Shown: positions 7,344-15,844, numbered from the stretch's first letter. The stretch: 64,000 nucleotides of DNA from an uncultured Lacinutrix sp. (GCA_937129145.1 CAKZMU010000031.1:1-64000), one strand, 5' to 3'. Notes: generated by a model not told the origin, from the letters alone. Numbers and translations are program-made.

Positions 7344-8651
7344 ATGAGTACATTTAAAATTGAAGGTGGTCACCAATTAAAAGGTGAAATTCAACCACAA
7401 GGAGCAAAAAATGAAGCACTTCAAATTTTATGTGCTGTTCTATTGACTTCCGAAAAAATCACCATTCACAACATTCCAGATATTGTAGATGTTAATAAAC
7501 TCATTAAGCTTTTAGAAAAACTAGGCGTTAAGGTCAATAAACTGGCTCATGGCTCTTATAGTTTTCAAGCAGATGACATAAACTTACCATATTTAGAAAC
7601 AGAGCAATTTAAAATTGACGGTGGTGGTTTACGTGGTTCAATTATGATTGTTGGGCCGTTACTTGCTCGTTTTGGCAAAGGTTTTATACCAAAACCAGGA
7701 GGCGATAAAATTGGCAGACGCAGACTTGATACGCATTTTCAAGGTTTTATAAAGCTTGGTGCTGACTTTAGATATAACCGCGAAGAACACTTTTATGGTG
7801 TCGAGGCAAAAAAATTAAAAGGTGCTTACATGCTTCTAGATGAAGCATCGGTTACTGGAACTGCCAACATTGTAATGGCAGCTGTATTAGCCGAAGGCAC
7901 TACAACTATATACAATGCTGCTTGTGAACCTTATTTGCAGCAACTTTGTAAAATGTTGAATAGAATGGGTGCCAATATCTCAGGAATTGGCTCAAACATG
8001 CTCATTATTGAAGGTGTTGATAGTTTAGGAGGTACAGAGCATACCATGCTTCCAGATATGATTGAAATTGGAAGTTGGATTGGACTTGCGGCTATGACCA
8101 AAAGTGAACTGACTATTAAAAATGTTAGCTGGAATGACTTAGGATTAATACCAAGCGTTTTTAGAAAATTAGGTATCACTGTAGAACGTCAAGGAGATGA
8201 TATTCATATTCCTGCGCATACTAATGGTTACGAAATACAAAGTTATATAGATGGTTCTATATTAACAGTAAGCGATGCACCATGGCCTGGATTTACACCA
8301 GATTTATTGAGTATTGTTTTAGTAATTGCAACACAAGCAAGAGGAAGCGTGCTTATACACCAAAAAATGTTTGAAAGTCGCTTATTCTTTGTGGATAAAT
8401 TGATAGATATGGGCGCCAAAATTATTTTATGCGACCCTCATAGAGCTAACGTTATTGGTCATGACTTTAAATCGAGTTTAAAAGCAACAACAATGACCTC
8501 TCCAGATATTAGAGCAGGTATTTCATTGTTAATTGCAGCGTTATCTGCTAAAGGAACATCGACAATACATAATATAGAACAAATTGATAGAGGCTATGAG
8601 CGCATAGATGAACGTTTACGTGCTATTGGTGCTAAGATTGAAAGGGTTTAA
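7344..8651 (+). CDS. murA: UDP-N-acetylglucosamine 1-carboxyvinyltransferase MurA, Asp-type active site
   Basis: A 435-residue enzyme for the first committed step of peptidoglycan synthesis (UDP-GlcNAc plus phosphoenolpyruvate). The N terminus GGHQLKGEIQPQGAKNEAL holds the UDP-GlcNAc-binding Lys-Asn pair. The catalytic loop reads PKPGGDKIGRR, with Asp at residue 121 where E. coli has Cys115. Asp at this place is known from Mycobacterium and Chlamydia and gives insensitivity to fosfomycin, which alkylates the Cys. The rest of the two-domain fold and the length are normal. It probably shares a transcript with the DUF4290 gene and ends at a strong terminator. Confidence 0.97.
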   Translation: MSTFKIEGGHQLKGEIQPQGAKNEALQILCAVLLTSEKITIHNIPDIVDVNKLIKLLEKLGVKVNKLAHGSYSFQADDINLPYLETEQFKIDGGGLRGSIMIVGPLLARFGKGFIPKPGGDKIGRRRLDTHFQGFIKLGADFRYNREEHFYGVEAKKLKGAYMLLDEASVTGTANIVMAAVLAEGTTTIYNAACEPYLQQLCKMLNRMGANISGIGSNMLIIEGVDSLGGTEHTMLPDMIEIGSWIGLAAMTKSELTIKNVSWNDLGLIPSVFRKLGITVERQGDDIHIPAHTNGYEIQSYIDGSILTVSDAPWPGFTPDLLSIVLVIATQARGSVLIHQKMFESRLFFVDKLIDMGAKIILCDPHRANVIGHDFKSSLKATTMTSPDIRAGISLLIAALSAKGTSTIHNIEQIDRGYERIDERLRAIGAKIERV

Positions 8652-8671
8652 AATAAGAAAGCATTAAACAT

Positions 8672-8700
8672 AAAAAGCTCCTAATTTAGGAGCTTTTTTT
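8672..8700. terminator. Bidirectional terminator between murA and the SnoaL-like gene
   Basis: Inverted repeat AAAAAGCTCCTAA / TTAGGAGCTTTTT with T runs on both strands, between two convergent genes. Confidence 0.85.
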
Positions 8701-8716
8701 ATTGATTAAGAATAGG

Positions 8717-9076
8717 CTATGCGTCGTAAAAAAATTGTTCGTTTACAATTTTACCATCTTTTACTTCAAAAACACAAACTTCTTCCATTTGTGTTCTACC
8801 TTTTTCTTTAAAAGTTACATCAAAGTCCATTTTTGCTGTAAAGTGATTTCCAGCAACAACAGGGTCACTAATTTCACTATTGTGGAACTCTTCAACATTA
8901 TCTAGCCAAATTTTACTTTTGTTTAAAACATTCTCTTTTCCTTCTACTACGGCTTCAGGGAAGCCAGGCATTTCTTTGCTTGTCACATTATCGGCGTAGA
9001 GTTGTTCTACACATTCTAAATTCTCGCCTTTTCTGCACATGTCTGCCCATTTATTTGCTACTTCTTGTGTGGTCAT
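8717..9076 (-). CDS. SnoaL-like / NTF2-fold protein
   Basis: A 119-residue cone-shaped NTF2-fold protein. Typical features are the first helix (VANKWADMCRKGE), LYADNVTSKEMPGF, and beta strands ending in FEVKDGKIVNEQFFYD. Family members include ketosteroid isomerases, polyketide cyclases and many of unknown role. Acidic residues line the presumed cavity but no catalytic set can be assigned. It is the last gene of the minus-strand run with the photolyase (65-base gap) and may be cotranscribed with it. Confidence 0.83.
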   Translation of the reverse strand: MTTQEVANKWADMCRKGENLECVEQLYADNVTSKEMPGFPEAVVEGKENVLNKSKIWLDNVEEFHNSEISDPVVAGNHFTAKMDFDVTFKEKGRTQMEEVCVFEVKDGKIVNEQFFYDA

Positions 9077-9141
9077 TTTAAATAGTTTTATGTTAGACCT
9101 ACAATTTAGCGAAAAGGAATTATAATTTCATTAATTAGGTG

Positions 9142-10452
9142 TTAGAATTTTTCTAGTGCTTCTTTATACGTTTTTAAACAGCGTTCTCTTGCAAATTTGT
9201 GATCTACTATTGGTTGCTGATAAGTAAGCTCTTGATATTCAGGCACCCATTTTTTAATGTATTTGTGGTCTTTATCAAATTTTTGAATTTGAGTGGTAGG
9301 ATTGAAAATTCTAAAATAAGGAGCCGCATCAACACCACAACCTGCTACCCATTGCCAATTGCCAATATTGCTCGATATTTCGTAATCATGCAATTTTTCA
9401 GCAAAATACGCTTCTCCCCAACGCCAATCAATAAGTAAATGTTTACATAAAAAACTACCAACTAACATACGTACACGATTATGCATAAATCCTGTTTCGT
9501 TAAGTTCTCGCATGCCTGCATCTACAAGCGGATAACCAGTGTTACCTTGGCACCAAGCTTTAAACTCCTCTTCATTATTTCGCCATTGTATAGCATCGTA
9601 TTGTGGTTTAAAACTTTTGGTAACCGTATGTGGAAAATGCCACAGGATTTGCATAAAAAATTCTCTCCAAATAAGTTCTTTTAAAAACGTGATGTTATCA
9701 CTTTCTAGAGCTTTTTGCATCATATTACGAATACTTACTGTGCCGAAACGTAAATGAGGCCCTAGTTTTGATGTGCCTTTTTTTGCAGGAAAATTTCTTG
9801 TGGCTTCATAATTGTTTATAATACTTTCTGAAGTATTGTATGGCTCAATGGATTGATTTGAGGTTTCAAAACTAATATCTTTTAAAGTTAAAAATGGTTG
9901 ATTTGAATCGTTTACTAATTGAGATAAATGTTCTTCGGATTTATAATTCCTAATTGTGTTATTTTCAAGAGCTGCAATCCACTTTTTAGAATATGGTGTA
10001 AAGACTTTATAGGGTGTGCCATCATCTTTTACTACCTCGTTGGTTTCAAAAATTACTTGGTCTTTGTAACTTTTGAATTGAATGTTTTTAGTTTCTAAAA
10101 ACGTTTTTACGTCTTTATCTCGTTTAATCGCATAAGGCTCATAATCGTGGTTGGTGAATACAGTGTTTATATCGTAATTAGAAGCTAACTGTTTAAAAAT
10201 GGCCAAAGGTGTATCATAAAATAGTGCTATTGAACTGCCGTGTTTTTCTTTTAAAGACTTGTTCATTGCACTTAAAGTGTCATGAATAAACGTGACGCGT
10301 GCATCATCTTTAGGCAATAATTCCAAAATGTCTCTATCAAAAATAAATATAGGTAAAACTGGGTGTTCACTTTTTAATGCATGATATAAACCAACATTGT
10401 CATCTAACCTTAAATCACGTCTAGACCAGAATATATTTATAGTTTCAGTCAT
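9142..10452 (-). CDS. Cryptochrome/deoxyribodipyrimidine photolyase
   Basis: A 436-residue flavoprotein that repairs UV-made pyrimidine dimers with blue light. The N-terminal antenna-binding Rossmann domain starts INIFWSRRDLRLDDN. The FAD domain shows TSKLGPHLRFGTVSIR, ELIWREFFMQILWHFP, the MHNRVRM loop, FLCKHLLIDWRWGE, and the substrate-site segment NIGNWQWVAGCGVDAAPYFR. These are class I CPD photolyase features, although some relatives act as cryptochromes. The ATG overlaps the stop of the SRPBCC gene by one base (TAATG). SRPBCC, TspO and photolyase genes together form a light-response cluster often seen in marine flavobacteria. Confidence 0.95.
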   Translation of the reverse strand: MTETINIFWSRRDLRLDDNVGLYHALKSEHPVLPIFIFDRDILELLPKDDARVTFIHDTLSAMNKSLKEKHGSSIALFYDTPLAIFKQLASNYDINTVFTNHDYEPYAIKRDKDVKTFLETKNIQFKSYKDQVIFETNEVVKDDGTPYKVFTPYSKKWIAALENNTIRNYKSEEHLSQLVNDSNQPFLTLKDISFETSNQSIEPYNTSESIINNYEATRNFPAKKGTSKLGPHLRFGTVSIRNMMQKALESDNITFLKELIWREFFMQILWHFPHTVTKSFKPQYDAIQWRNNEEEFKAWCQGNTGYPLVDAGMRELNETGFMHNRVRMLVGSFLCKHLLIDWRWGEAYFAEKLHDYEISSNIGNWQWVAGCGVDAAPYFRIFNPTTQIQKFDKDHKYIKKWVPEYQELTYQQPIVDHKFARERCLKTYKEALEKF

Positions 10453-10913
10453 TAATATTTGCCAAAAAGGTCTTCTAATTTTTGTGTTCTATACTCAAAT
10501 ATCTCTTCTAACTTTGGTTTTACTAGAATTGGTTGTACTAATTGACCAAGCCAACCAAAAGGCACTTTATAATCGATGATATCTTCCATTTCAATACCAC
10601 CATCAATTTCCTTTATAAAATGCTTATGATGCCATAAGGCATAAGGTCCAAAGCGTTGTTCGTCTACAAAATATTGTTTATCTTTTACATGTGTGATTTC
10701 GGTAACCCATTTTGTTTTAATCCCTAAAACAGGCGTTACAATATACTGAATGATTTGTCCTGGGTACATTGGTCTATCTGCTCCAGAAAGTATATCAAAA
10801 CTCATATAATCTGGTGTAATGGCTTTTAAATTTGTTGGACTTGACAGAAAGTTCCATGCTTCATCTACCGAAATAGGAAGATTTTGTTTTTTATGTAATT
10901 GGTATATTTTCAT
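10452..10913 (-). CDS. SRPBCC family protein
   Basis: A 153-residue START/Bet v1-fold protein. The motif ISVDEAWNFLSSPTNLKAITPDYM is the typical entry to this family. The segment WHHKHFIKEIDGGIEMEDIIDYKVPFG forms the central strands, and the C-terminal helix (LEEIFEYRTQKLEDLFGKY) closes the pocket. It is often annotated as a cell-division inhibitor or polyketide cyclase, but the ligand is unknown. It is translationally coupled to the photolyase gene (1-base overlap), and the same pairing recurs in other flavobacteria, so a role in the light response is likely by inference. Confidence 0.9.
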   Translation of the reverse strand: MKIYQLHKKQNLPISVDEAWNFLSSPTNLKAITPDYMSFDILSGADRPMYPGQIIQYIVTPVLGIKTKWVTEITHVKDKQYFVDEQRFGPYALWHHKHFIKEIDGGIEMEDIIDYKVPFGWLGQLVQPILVKPKLEEIFEYRTQKLEDLFGKY

Positions 10914-11003
10914 GTGATAGTAATTATTGTTTTTCTAAGGTCACATGTAACATCCATAAAATAGTTACGCTGTGCGATAAAATTCTAGTCATGGATGTTT
11001 CAT

Positions 11004-11483
11004 CTAATTATGAATAACAACATATGAATTTAACGAAATGGCAATGCATAGCCAGATAATGTATGGCAATAGTAAGAACCGAATAGTTTGTAATGAATCT
11101 GCTCTAAACGTTAAGAAATAATATAATATGACAATTAAAAGCAACACAATTACTATCAATGCAAAAATCGTCATGTGCTGATTAAAAAATATATAATTCC
11201 AGCTAACATTCAATAGTACTTGAAACGCATACAGCAACCATAAAAATTTGGAGTTTTGCCAATCAAAAAGATATGCAAGGTATATGGAGAAACAGACCAT
11301 AATGGTTGTCCAAGCAACGCCAAACACCCAACCTGGAGGTGTCCATGGAGCAAGATTCTGACTCATGTACCAACTTGATGTTGAACCATTATTCATTAGT
11401 AAGTTACCAATGTATAAACCACCAAAATTTATGAGCAGAAACAGTAAAACAAGTTGATAAAACTTCATACTAATAGGCTTCAA
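11004..11483 (-). CDS. tspO: TspO/MBR family membrane protein
   Basis: A 159-residue inner-membrane protein with five predicted helices, the TspO/peripheral benzodiazepine receptor fold. The loop NLAPWTPPGWVFGVAWTTI carries the conserved Pro and Trp residues of the tetrapyrrole and cholesterol pocket, and helix IV has the typical NVSWNYIFF. TspO binds or degrades porphyrins and modulates light and oxygen responses, which fits the photolyase neighbours. The N-terminal codons overlap the end of the upstream small gene by 14 bases, so MKPISMKFYQ may start at either Met. A 90-base gap with a 9-base inverted repeat separates it from the SRPBCC gene. Confidence 0.93.
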   Translation of the reverse strand: MKPISMKFYQLVLLFLLINFGGLYIGNLLMNNGSTSSWYMSQNLAPWTPPGWVFGVAWTTIMVCFSIYLAYLFDWQNSKFLWLLYAFQVLLNVSWNYIFFNQHMTIFALIVIVLLLIVILYYFLTFRADSLQTIRFLLLPYIIWLCIAISLNSYVVIHN

Positions 11484-11700
11484 TCATTGGCCTACCTTTT
11501 AAGCGCTTTTCAATCTTTCTTTTTATAACTGTTAAACGCTTCATGATATCCATGATTTTAGCGTCTTTTTTCTCTTTATAAATTTCGTTTAATCCTAAAA
11601 TAAGAGACTTAGCTTCCCTAGATATTTTCACTCTGTCACTTGTAGATAAACTGCGTCTTTTTTGTTTTTCAAACTCTAATGCTTTGTCTATTAAATCCAT
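11470..11700 (-). CDS. Small basic helical protein upstream of tspO
   Basis: A 76-residue protein of unknown function. It is almost entirely helical and rich in Lys and Arg (KQKRRSLSTSDRVKISREAK; TVIKRKIEKRLKGRP), with a likely coiled coil around residues 35-65. It has no signal or membrane segment. It overlaps tspO by 14 bases and is therefore very likely a real, cotranslated gene heading the light-response operon. A -7-like box TATTTTTG (11739-11746, minus strand) lies 38 bases upstream. The charge suggests nucleic-acid binding, but no known DNA-binding motif is clear. Confidence 0.75.
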   Translation of the reverse strand: MDLIDKALEFEKQKRRSLSTSDRVKISREAKSLILGLNEIYKEKKDAKIMDIMKRLTVIKRKIEKRLKGRPMIEAY

Positions 11701-11738
11701 AGCTAGTGTATTTATTAATTGTACTGTTAGTAATAGTG

Positions 11739-11746
11739 CAAAAATA
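11739..11746 (-). promoter_or_regulatory. -7 box upstream of the TspO/photolyase operon
   Basis: TATTTTTG on the minus strand matches the Bacteroidota -7 element. No TTG is found at the expected -33 spacing, so an alternative sigma factor or an activator may be needed. Confidence 0.4.
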
Positions 11747-11784
11747 CAAATGTTTAACTATTTTATATAAAATTTAAACAAACT

Positions 11785-12441
11785 TTAACAGCATTGGTCG
11801 TCTTTAACCAATTTACAGCTTGCCACAGCTAGAAATGCGCCAATAAAAGGTGCGGTAAGATACAACCATAAATGTTGCAAATTCCCAGAAATAATTGCAG
11901 GAGCAAGTGAGCGAATTGGGTTCATGGATGCTTTGGTCATTGGACCAGCAAACATAGCTTCCAATAAAATAACACCACCAACAGCAATGGCTGCCATAGT
12001 ACCAATTTCTTTGCTTCCAGTAGAGACATTTATAATAGTGACCATTAAAAAGAAGGTAAGTATGAGCTCCAATACAAATGCTTTGTAAGGTTCAAAACCA
12101 TCAGCAGGAAGTGAGCTTCCTAATGTATCGCTTTCAGGAAATAAAAACCATAGAATAAAACATGCCAAAAATGCACCAATTGCTTGCGAAAGGATATATT
12201 TTGGTACTTCTTTCCAAGGGAATTTCTTTGTATACGCAAATCCAAACGTAACTGCTGGATTAAAATGTGCGCCAGATATTTCACCAAACGCATAAATCAT
12301 TGCCATCACAATCAGTCCCCAAGTAATGGCAACGCCAACGTGTGTTATGCTACCATTGGTAATTTCGTTTACAGCTATGGCACCACAGCCACAAAATATC
12401 ATGGCAAAAGTCCCTATAATTTCGGCGTAGTATTTTTTCAT
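11785..12441 (-). CDS. Aquaporin / aquaglyceroporin (MIP family)
   Basis: A 218-residue channel with six predicted helices. The two half-helix motifs are HFNPAV (Asn61) and SMNPIRS (Asn174); the second is NPI instead of NPA. By alignment with AqpZ and GlpF the selectivity filter would be Trp41, Ala162, Ala171 and Arg177. Trp with two small residues resembles the wide GlpF-type filter rather than the narrow water-only one. The protein ends in two adjacent cysteines (DDQCC). Glycerol, urea or arsenite-type solutes are therefore plausible cargo, but no ars gene lies nearby. It has its own -7 box TATATTTG (12456-12463). Confidence 0.92.
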   Translation of the reverse strand: MKKYYAEIIGTFAMIFCGCGAIAVNEITNGSITHVGVAITWGLIVMAMIYAFGEISGAHFNPAVTFGFAYTKKFPWKEVPKYILSQAIGAFLACFILWFLFPESDTLGSSLPADGFEPYKAFVLELILTFFLMVTIINVSTGSKEIGTMAAIAVGGVILLEAMFAGPMTKASMNPIRSLAPAIISGNLQHLWLYLTAPFIGAFLAVASCKLVKDDQCC

Positions 12442-12556
12442 GTGTGTAGTTTGAACAAATATACTATAATCTCAAATCTAATGTATGGGTGATTTGCTAA
12501 TTTGATTTCGTAAATTAGCACTTAATTAATCGATTAACACTAAAACTTTAACACAC

Positions 12557-13399
12557 ATGAAAAAATTACTTTTAATAATGCTTGCATTTACCATGTCTTA
12601 CGCAGTAAATGCGCAAATACAAACACCTGCGCCAAGCCCTGCATCTAAGGTAGAGCAGAAAGTAGGATTAACCGATATTACCATTGAATATTCTAGACCA
12701 AGCGTAAAAGGAAGAAAAATATTTGGTGGATTAGAACAATTTGGAAAAATTTGGAGGACTGGTGCCAACGCTAGAACAAAAATCACGTTTAGTGATGATA
12801 TTACATTTGCTGGTCAAGAGGTAAAAGCAGGTACTTATGCCATTTTTACAAAACCAGGAGAAAAAACTTGGGAAGTATATTTGTATACAGAACATCAAGG
12901 CTCTGGAGCGCCACAGACTTGGGACGCGTCTAAAGTTGCAGCCAAAGCTACGGTTGAAGCAATGCCAATTCCATTTGTAGTCGAAACGTTTACTATTGAC
13001 ATCAACAATATTAGAAGTGCTAGTGCTAACTTAGACATTATGTGGGAGCAAACATATATTACCGTGCCTTTTACGGTACCTACCGATGCTAAAGTATCTG
13101 CAGCTATTAAAAACATTATGAGTGGCCCTAGTTTTAATGACTATTACGCTGCTGCTGGATATTATTTGTCTGAAGGAAAAGATATGACTCAGGCAAAAAA
13201 GTGGATAGATAAAGCGATGTCAATGAACGAGAACCCTCGTTTTTGGCAATTACGCCAACAGGCGCTGATTTATGCTGCTGCTGGTAACAAAAAAGGAGCA
13301 ATCGATTTGGCTAAAAAATCCTTAGCTGCTGCTGAAAAGGCTGGAAATGCGCAGTATGTTAAGATGAATAAGGCTTCAATTGCTGAGTGGATGAAATAG
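12557..13399 (+). CDS. DUF2911 domain-containing exported protein
   Basis: A 280-residue exported protein. A signal peptide (MKKLLLIMLAFTMSYAVNAQ) precedes the DUF2911 domain, seen as VGLTDITIEYSRPSVKGRKIF, then IWRTGANARTKITF and KAGTYAIFTKPGEKTWEVYL. The C-terminal 90 residues are helical and repeat-like (AKKWIDKAMSMN, GAIDLAKKSLAAAEKAG), similar to tetratricopeptide repeats. This architecture is common in Bacteroidota, but its function is unknown. It is probably periplasmic. It is divergent from the aquaporin and ends in a strong terminator. Confidence 0.93.
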   Translation: MKKLLLIMLAFTMSYAVNAQIQTPAPSPASKVEQKVGLTDITIEYSRPSVKGRKIFGGLEQFGKIWRTGANARTKITFSDDITFAGQEVKAGTYAIFTKPGEKTWEVYLYTEHQGSGAPQTWDASKVAAKATVEAMPIPFVVETFTIDINNIRSASANLDIMWEQTYITVPFTVPTDAKVSAAIKNIMSGPSFNDYYAAAGYYLSEGKDMTQAKKWIDKAMSMNENPRFWQLRQQALIYAAAGNKKGAIDLAKKSLAAAEKAGNAQYVKMNKASIAEWMK

Positions 13400-13422
13400 T
13401 TTTTGCAAAGAAAACATTATTG

Positions 13423-13450
13423 AAAAGCGAGCTAATTAGCTCGCTTTTTT
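13423..13450 (+). terminator. Terminator of the DUF2911 gene
   Basis: A perfect 26-base palindrome (arms AAAAGCGAGCTAA and TTAGCTCGCTTTT) followed by T residues, 23 bases after the stop. It differs by one base from the terminator at 15655. Confidence 0.87.
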
Positions 13451-13541
13451 TATTAGGATTTATCTCATTAGATAATCAAATGAGCTAAGATTTAAATATT
13501 GTGTGCTATATTTAGAGTCTAAACTAACCAATTAATTATTT

Positions 13542-15638
13542 ATGAATAAGCAATTTGAAGCCTTAAAAAAAGTAAGCCCAAATAGGATATTTTATATCAG
13601 CATAATTGTTATTGTATGTTTTTCATCTTTAGTGTCTTGCAAAGATGATCAATACGCCATAGTTGAAGAAGAACCCTTTTTATTAGGAAGAGGGTTTGGT
13701 TTTAGTTCGGCTACTGTAAATGTTAAGGATATAGATAGTGCGCGTCAATATTTTTCAGAAAAACTTGGATTCTCTTTTGGGAGGTCTAAAGAAGCAGAAC
13801 AAGGCAATATTAAAGGAACACTTACTAGCGCATTGGCATTTCCAGATATGTCGTCAATTGAATTATTGTCAATTGTTGATTCTATTCCTGTTAAAGGTAA
13901 AGACTCAGTATTGCATGAGTTTTTAATACAAAAGCCTGGTGTTAGAATGTACAACATTTCTAGCTCGTCTATAGATAGTACATACTCGTGGCTTGCATCA
14001 AAAGATTTTGAATTGGACTCAATAGAGAGTTATAAAACATTAAATGAATCACCTAATAAAAAAGCTTGGGATGATGATTATACCGAGCTATTAAATCTTG
14101 GCTTTAAAGATATACAGAAGCAAGAATATCTTCCTCAATTTTCAAAAATGCCTGATTTCCCTTATGACCGAATGAAAGAATGGGATGCCTTTTATAATAT
14201 GCAAAGAGGATTTTTAAGTCACCCAAATGGCGCACTTGGGGTAGTTGCATTAAAAATTCTTGTTCAAGATGTAGAATCAGTTCGTAACGAGTTTTTAAAA
14301 ATGGGACTAGAAGAACTTAAGGATTCATTAAACGAAGATATAATCAGGTTTAAGGTTAAAAGAAACCAAGAAATACAATTAATTGCTTCACCATCTGAAA
14401 AAAGTGAGCAAACTGAGACAACAAAAAAGGAAAACCCGAGAGTATTCAGCATAGTTTTCGAGGTTAAAAACATTGATGAAACCTATGATTTTTTAAAAGA
14501 AAACTTACCAGAAGAGGCCTTGCAATGGGACTCTACTTTAAACCAGATAACAGTTTTAAAAGATTACGCATATGGTCTGCAGTTAGAATTCGTACAAGAG
14601 TCTGAAAAACAAGCATTAATGGCGCAGAAACTCGAACTAAATTTCGGAGCAAAATTAGACAGTGTTGCAAGACATAATGCTAGCGCTATGTATCAACAAT
14701 ACTGTGCATTATGCCACGGAAAGGATAGAGAAGGTTATGCAGCAGATAATGCGCCTTCACTGCGTTCAAAATCTTTATTGGCATCCTCAAAAGGCAATAA
14801 TTTTATAAGATATACCATTCAATATGGTAGAGGAGAGTCTGCAATGGCTGGATATTATGACCAACTAGGTGGACCACTAACATTTTTAGAAATTGAGTTA
14901 CTTATAAAATGGCTGGAAGAAGAAGCAGGTATAGAAAAACCTGTTGAGCTTTCTAGAGACCCAGTTGTTGGCGATGTAGAATTAGGGAAAAAAGTTTACC
15001 AAACCCAATGTGCAGTTTGCCATGGTAATGAAGGAGAAGGTATTACTGCACCAGCTTTAGGCAATCCAATGCTTTTAGCTACGGCAACCGATGATTTTTT
15101 ACGTTATGCTATTAAAGAAGGAAGAGATGGTACACCAATGTTAGCCTATAAAGATATTCTTAGTGAAAAGGAAATAGATGACGTTACTACTTTTTTAAGG
15201 AGTAGAGCTTCTGGTTGGAATGTGCCAAAAACAGATTCCATTAAAATACCAACGCCAGAAAACTATATTCTAAACCCAAATGGGTCACAACCTGATTTCG
15301 AGCTAAGAGAAGGACGCTTTGTATCTGCTAAGCAGTTAAATCAAGCAATAGAAGATAGCACAAGATTGGTAATTTTGGATGCTCGGTCGGAAGTTGCATG
15401 GAGGCAAACACATATTCCTGGGTCTATTCCAGTGCCTTATTATGAAGACCCTGAAGAGTTTGCAAAGCATATTCCTAAAGAAAACACGATGATAGTAGCC
15501 TATTGTGCATGTCCTCATGCGGCTTCAGGAAAGGTAATTAGTAAATTGAAGAAACTAGGCTATAACAATACTGCTATTTTAGATGAAGGTGTTTTAATTT
15601 GGGCACAGCTAGGGTATCCTGTAAAACATGGTCACTAG
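13542..15638 (+). CDS. Lipoprotein fusing VOC-like domains, two cytochrome c domains and a rhodanese domain
   Basis: A 698-residue predicted lipoprotein. The signal ends in a lipobox LVSC (Cys33). Two or three glyoxalase/VOC-like modules follow (around FSSATVNVKDIDSARQYF, VVALKILVQDVESVRNEF and FSIVFEVKNIDETYDFL). Then come two cytochrome c domains with CALCHG (388-393) and CAVCHG (490-495). The C-terminal rhodanese domain has VILDARSEVAWRQTHIPGS and an active loop YCACPHAASG with Cys655. Heme domains imply periplasmic electron transfer, and rhodanese implies sulfur transfer or sensing. The combination is unusual and I cannot name a substrate. It is a single-gene unit between near-identical terminators; the ATG at 13542 gives a proper signal peptide. 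Confidence 0.9.
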   Translation: MNKQFEALKKVSPNRIFYISIIVIVCFSSLVSCKDDQYAIVEEEPFLLGRGFGFSSATVNVKDIDSARQYFSEKLGFSFGRSKEAEQGNIKGTLTSALAFPDMSSIELLSIVDSIPVKGKDSVLHEFLIQKPGVRMYNISSSSIDSTYSWLASKDFELDSIESYKTLNESPNKKAWDDDYTELLNLGFKDIQKQEYLPQFSKMPDFPYDRMKEWDAFYNMQRGFLSHPNGALGVVALKILVQDVESVRNEFLKMGLEELKDSLNEDIIRFKVKRNQEIQLIASPSEKSEQTETTKKENPRVFSIVFEVKNIDETYDFLKENLPEEALQWDSTLNQITVLKDYAYGLQLEFVQESEKQALMAQKLELNFGAKLDSVARHNASAMYQQYCALCHGKDREGYAADNAPSLRSKSLLASSKGNNFIRYTIQYGRGESAMAGYYDQLGGPLTFLEIELLIKWLEEEAGIEKPVELSRDPVVGDVELGKKVYQTQCAVCHGNEGEGITAPALGNPMLLATATDDFLRYAIKEGRDGTPMLAYKDILSEKEIDDVTTFLRSRASGWNVPKTDSIKIPTPENYILNPNGSQPDFELREGRFVSAKQLNQAIEDSTRLVILDARSEVAWRQTHIPGSIPVPYYEDPEEFAKHIPKENTMIVAYCACPHAASGKVISKLKKLGYNNTAILDEGVLIWAQLGYPVKHGH

Positions 15639-15654
15639 AACATAGAACATAAAA

Positions 15655-15682
15655 AAAAGCGAGCTAATTGGCTCGCTTTTTT
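15655..15682 (+). terminator. Terminator of the VOC-cytochrome-rhodanese gene
   Basis: Hairpin with arms AAAAGCGAGCTAA and TTGGCTCGCTTTT (one G-T wobble pair) followed by a T run, 16 bases after the stop. Confidence 0.87.
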
Positions 15683-15844
15683 AGTTAATAACTTTGTTGC
15701 CAAATGGTAATGATATCATTGACATTCTAGTGAGAAAATTTTAATTTCGCTTATGTATGCTAAACTAGCTTCAGTATCGTTTGATATAAAAAACGTGTAC
15801 TGAACGCAGTCTAAGTATTTAAATGCTGCATATCATAACATTAT

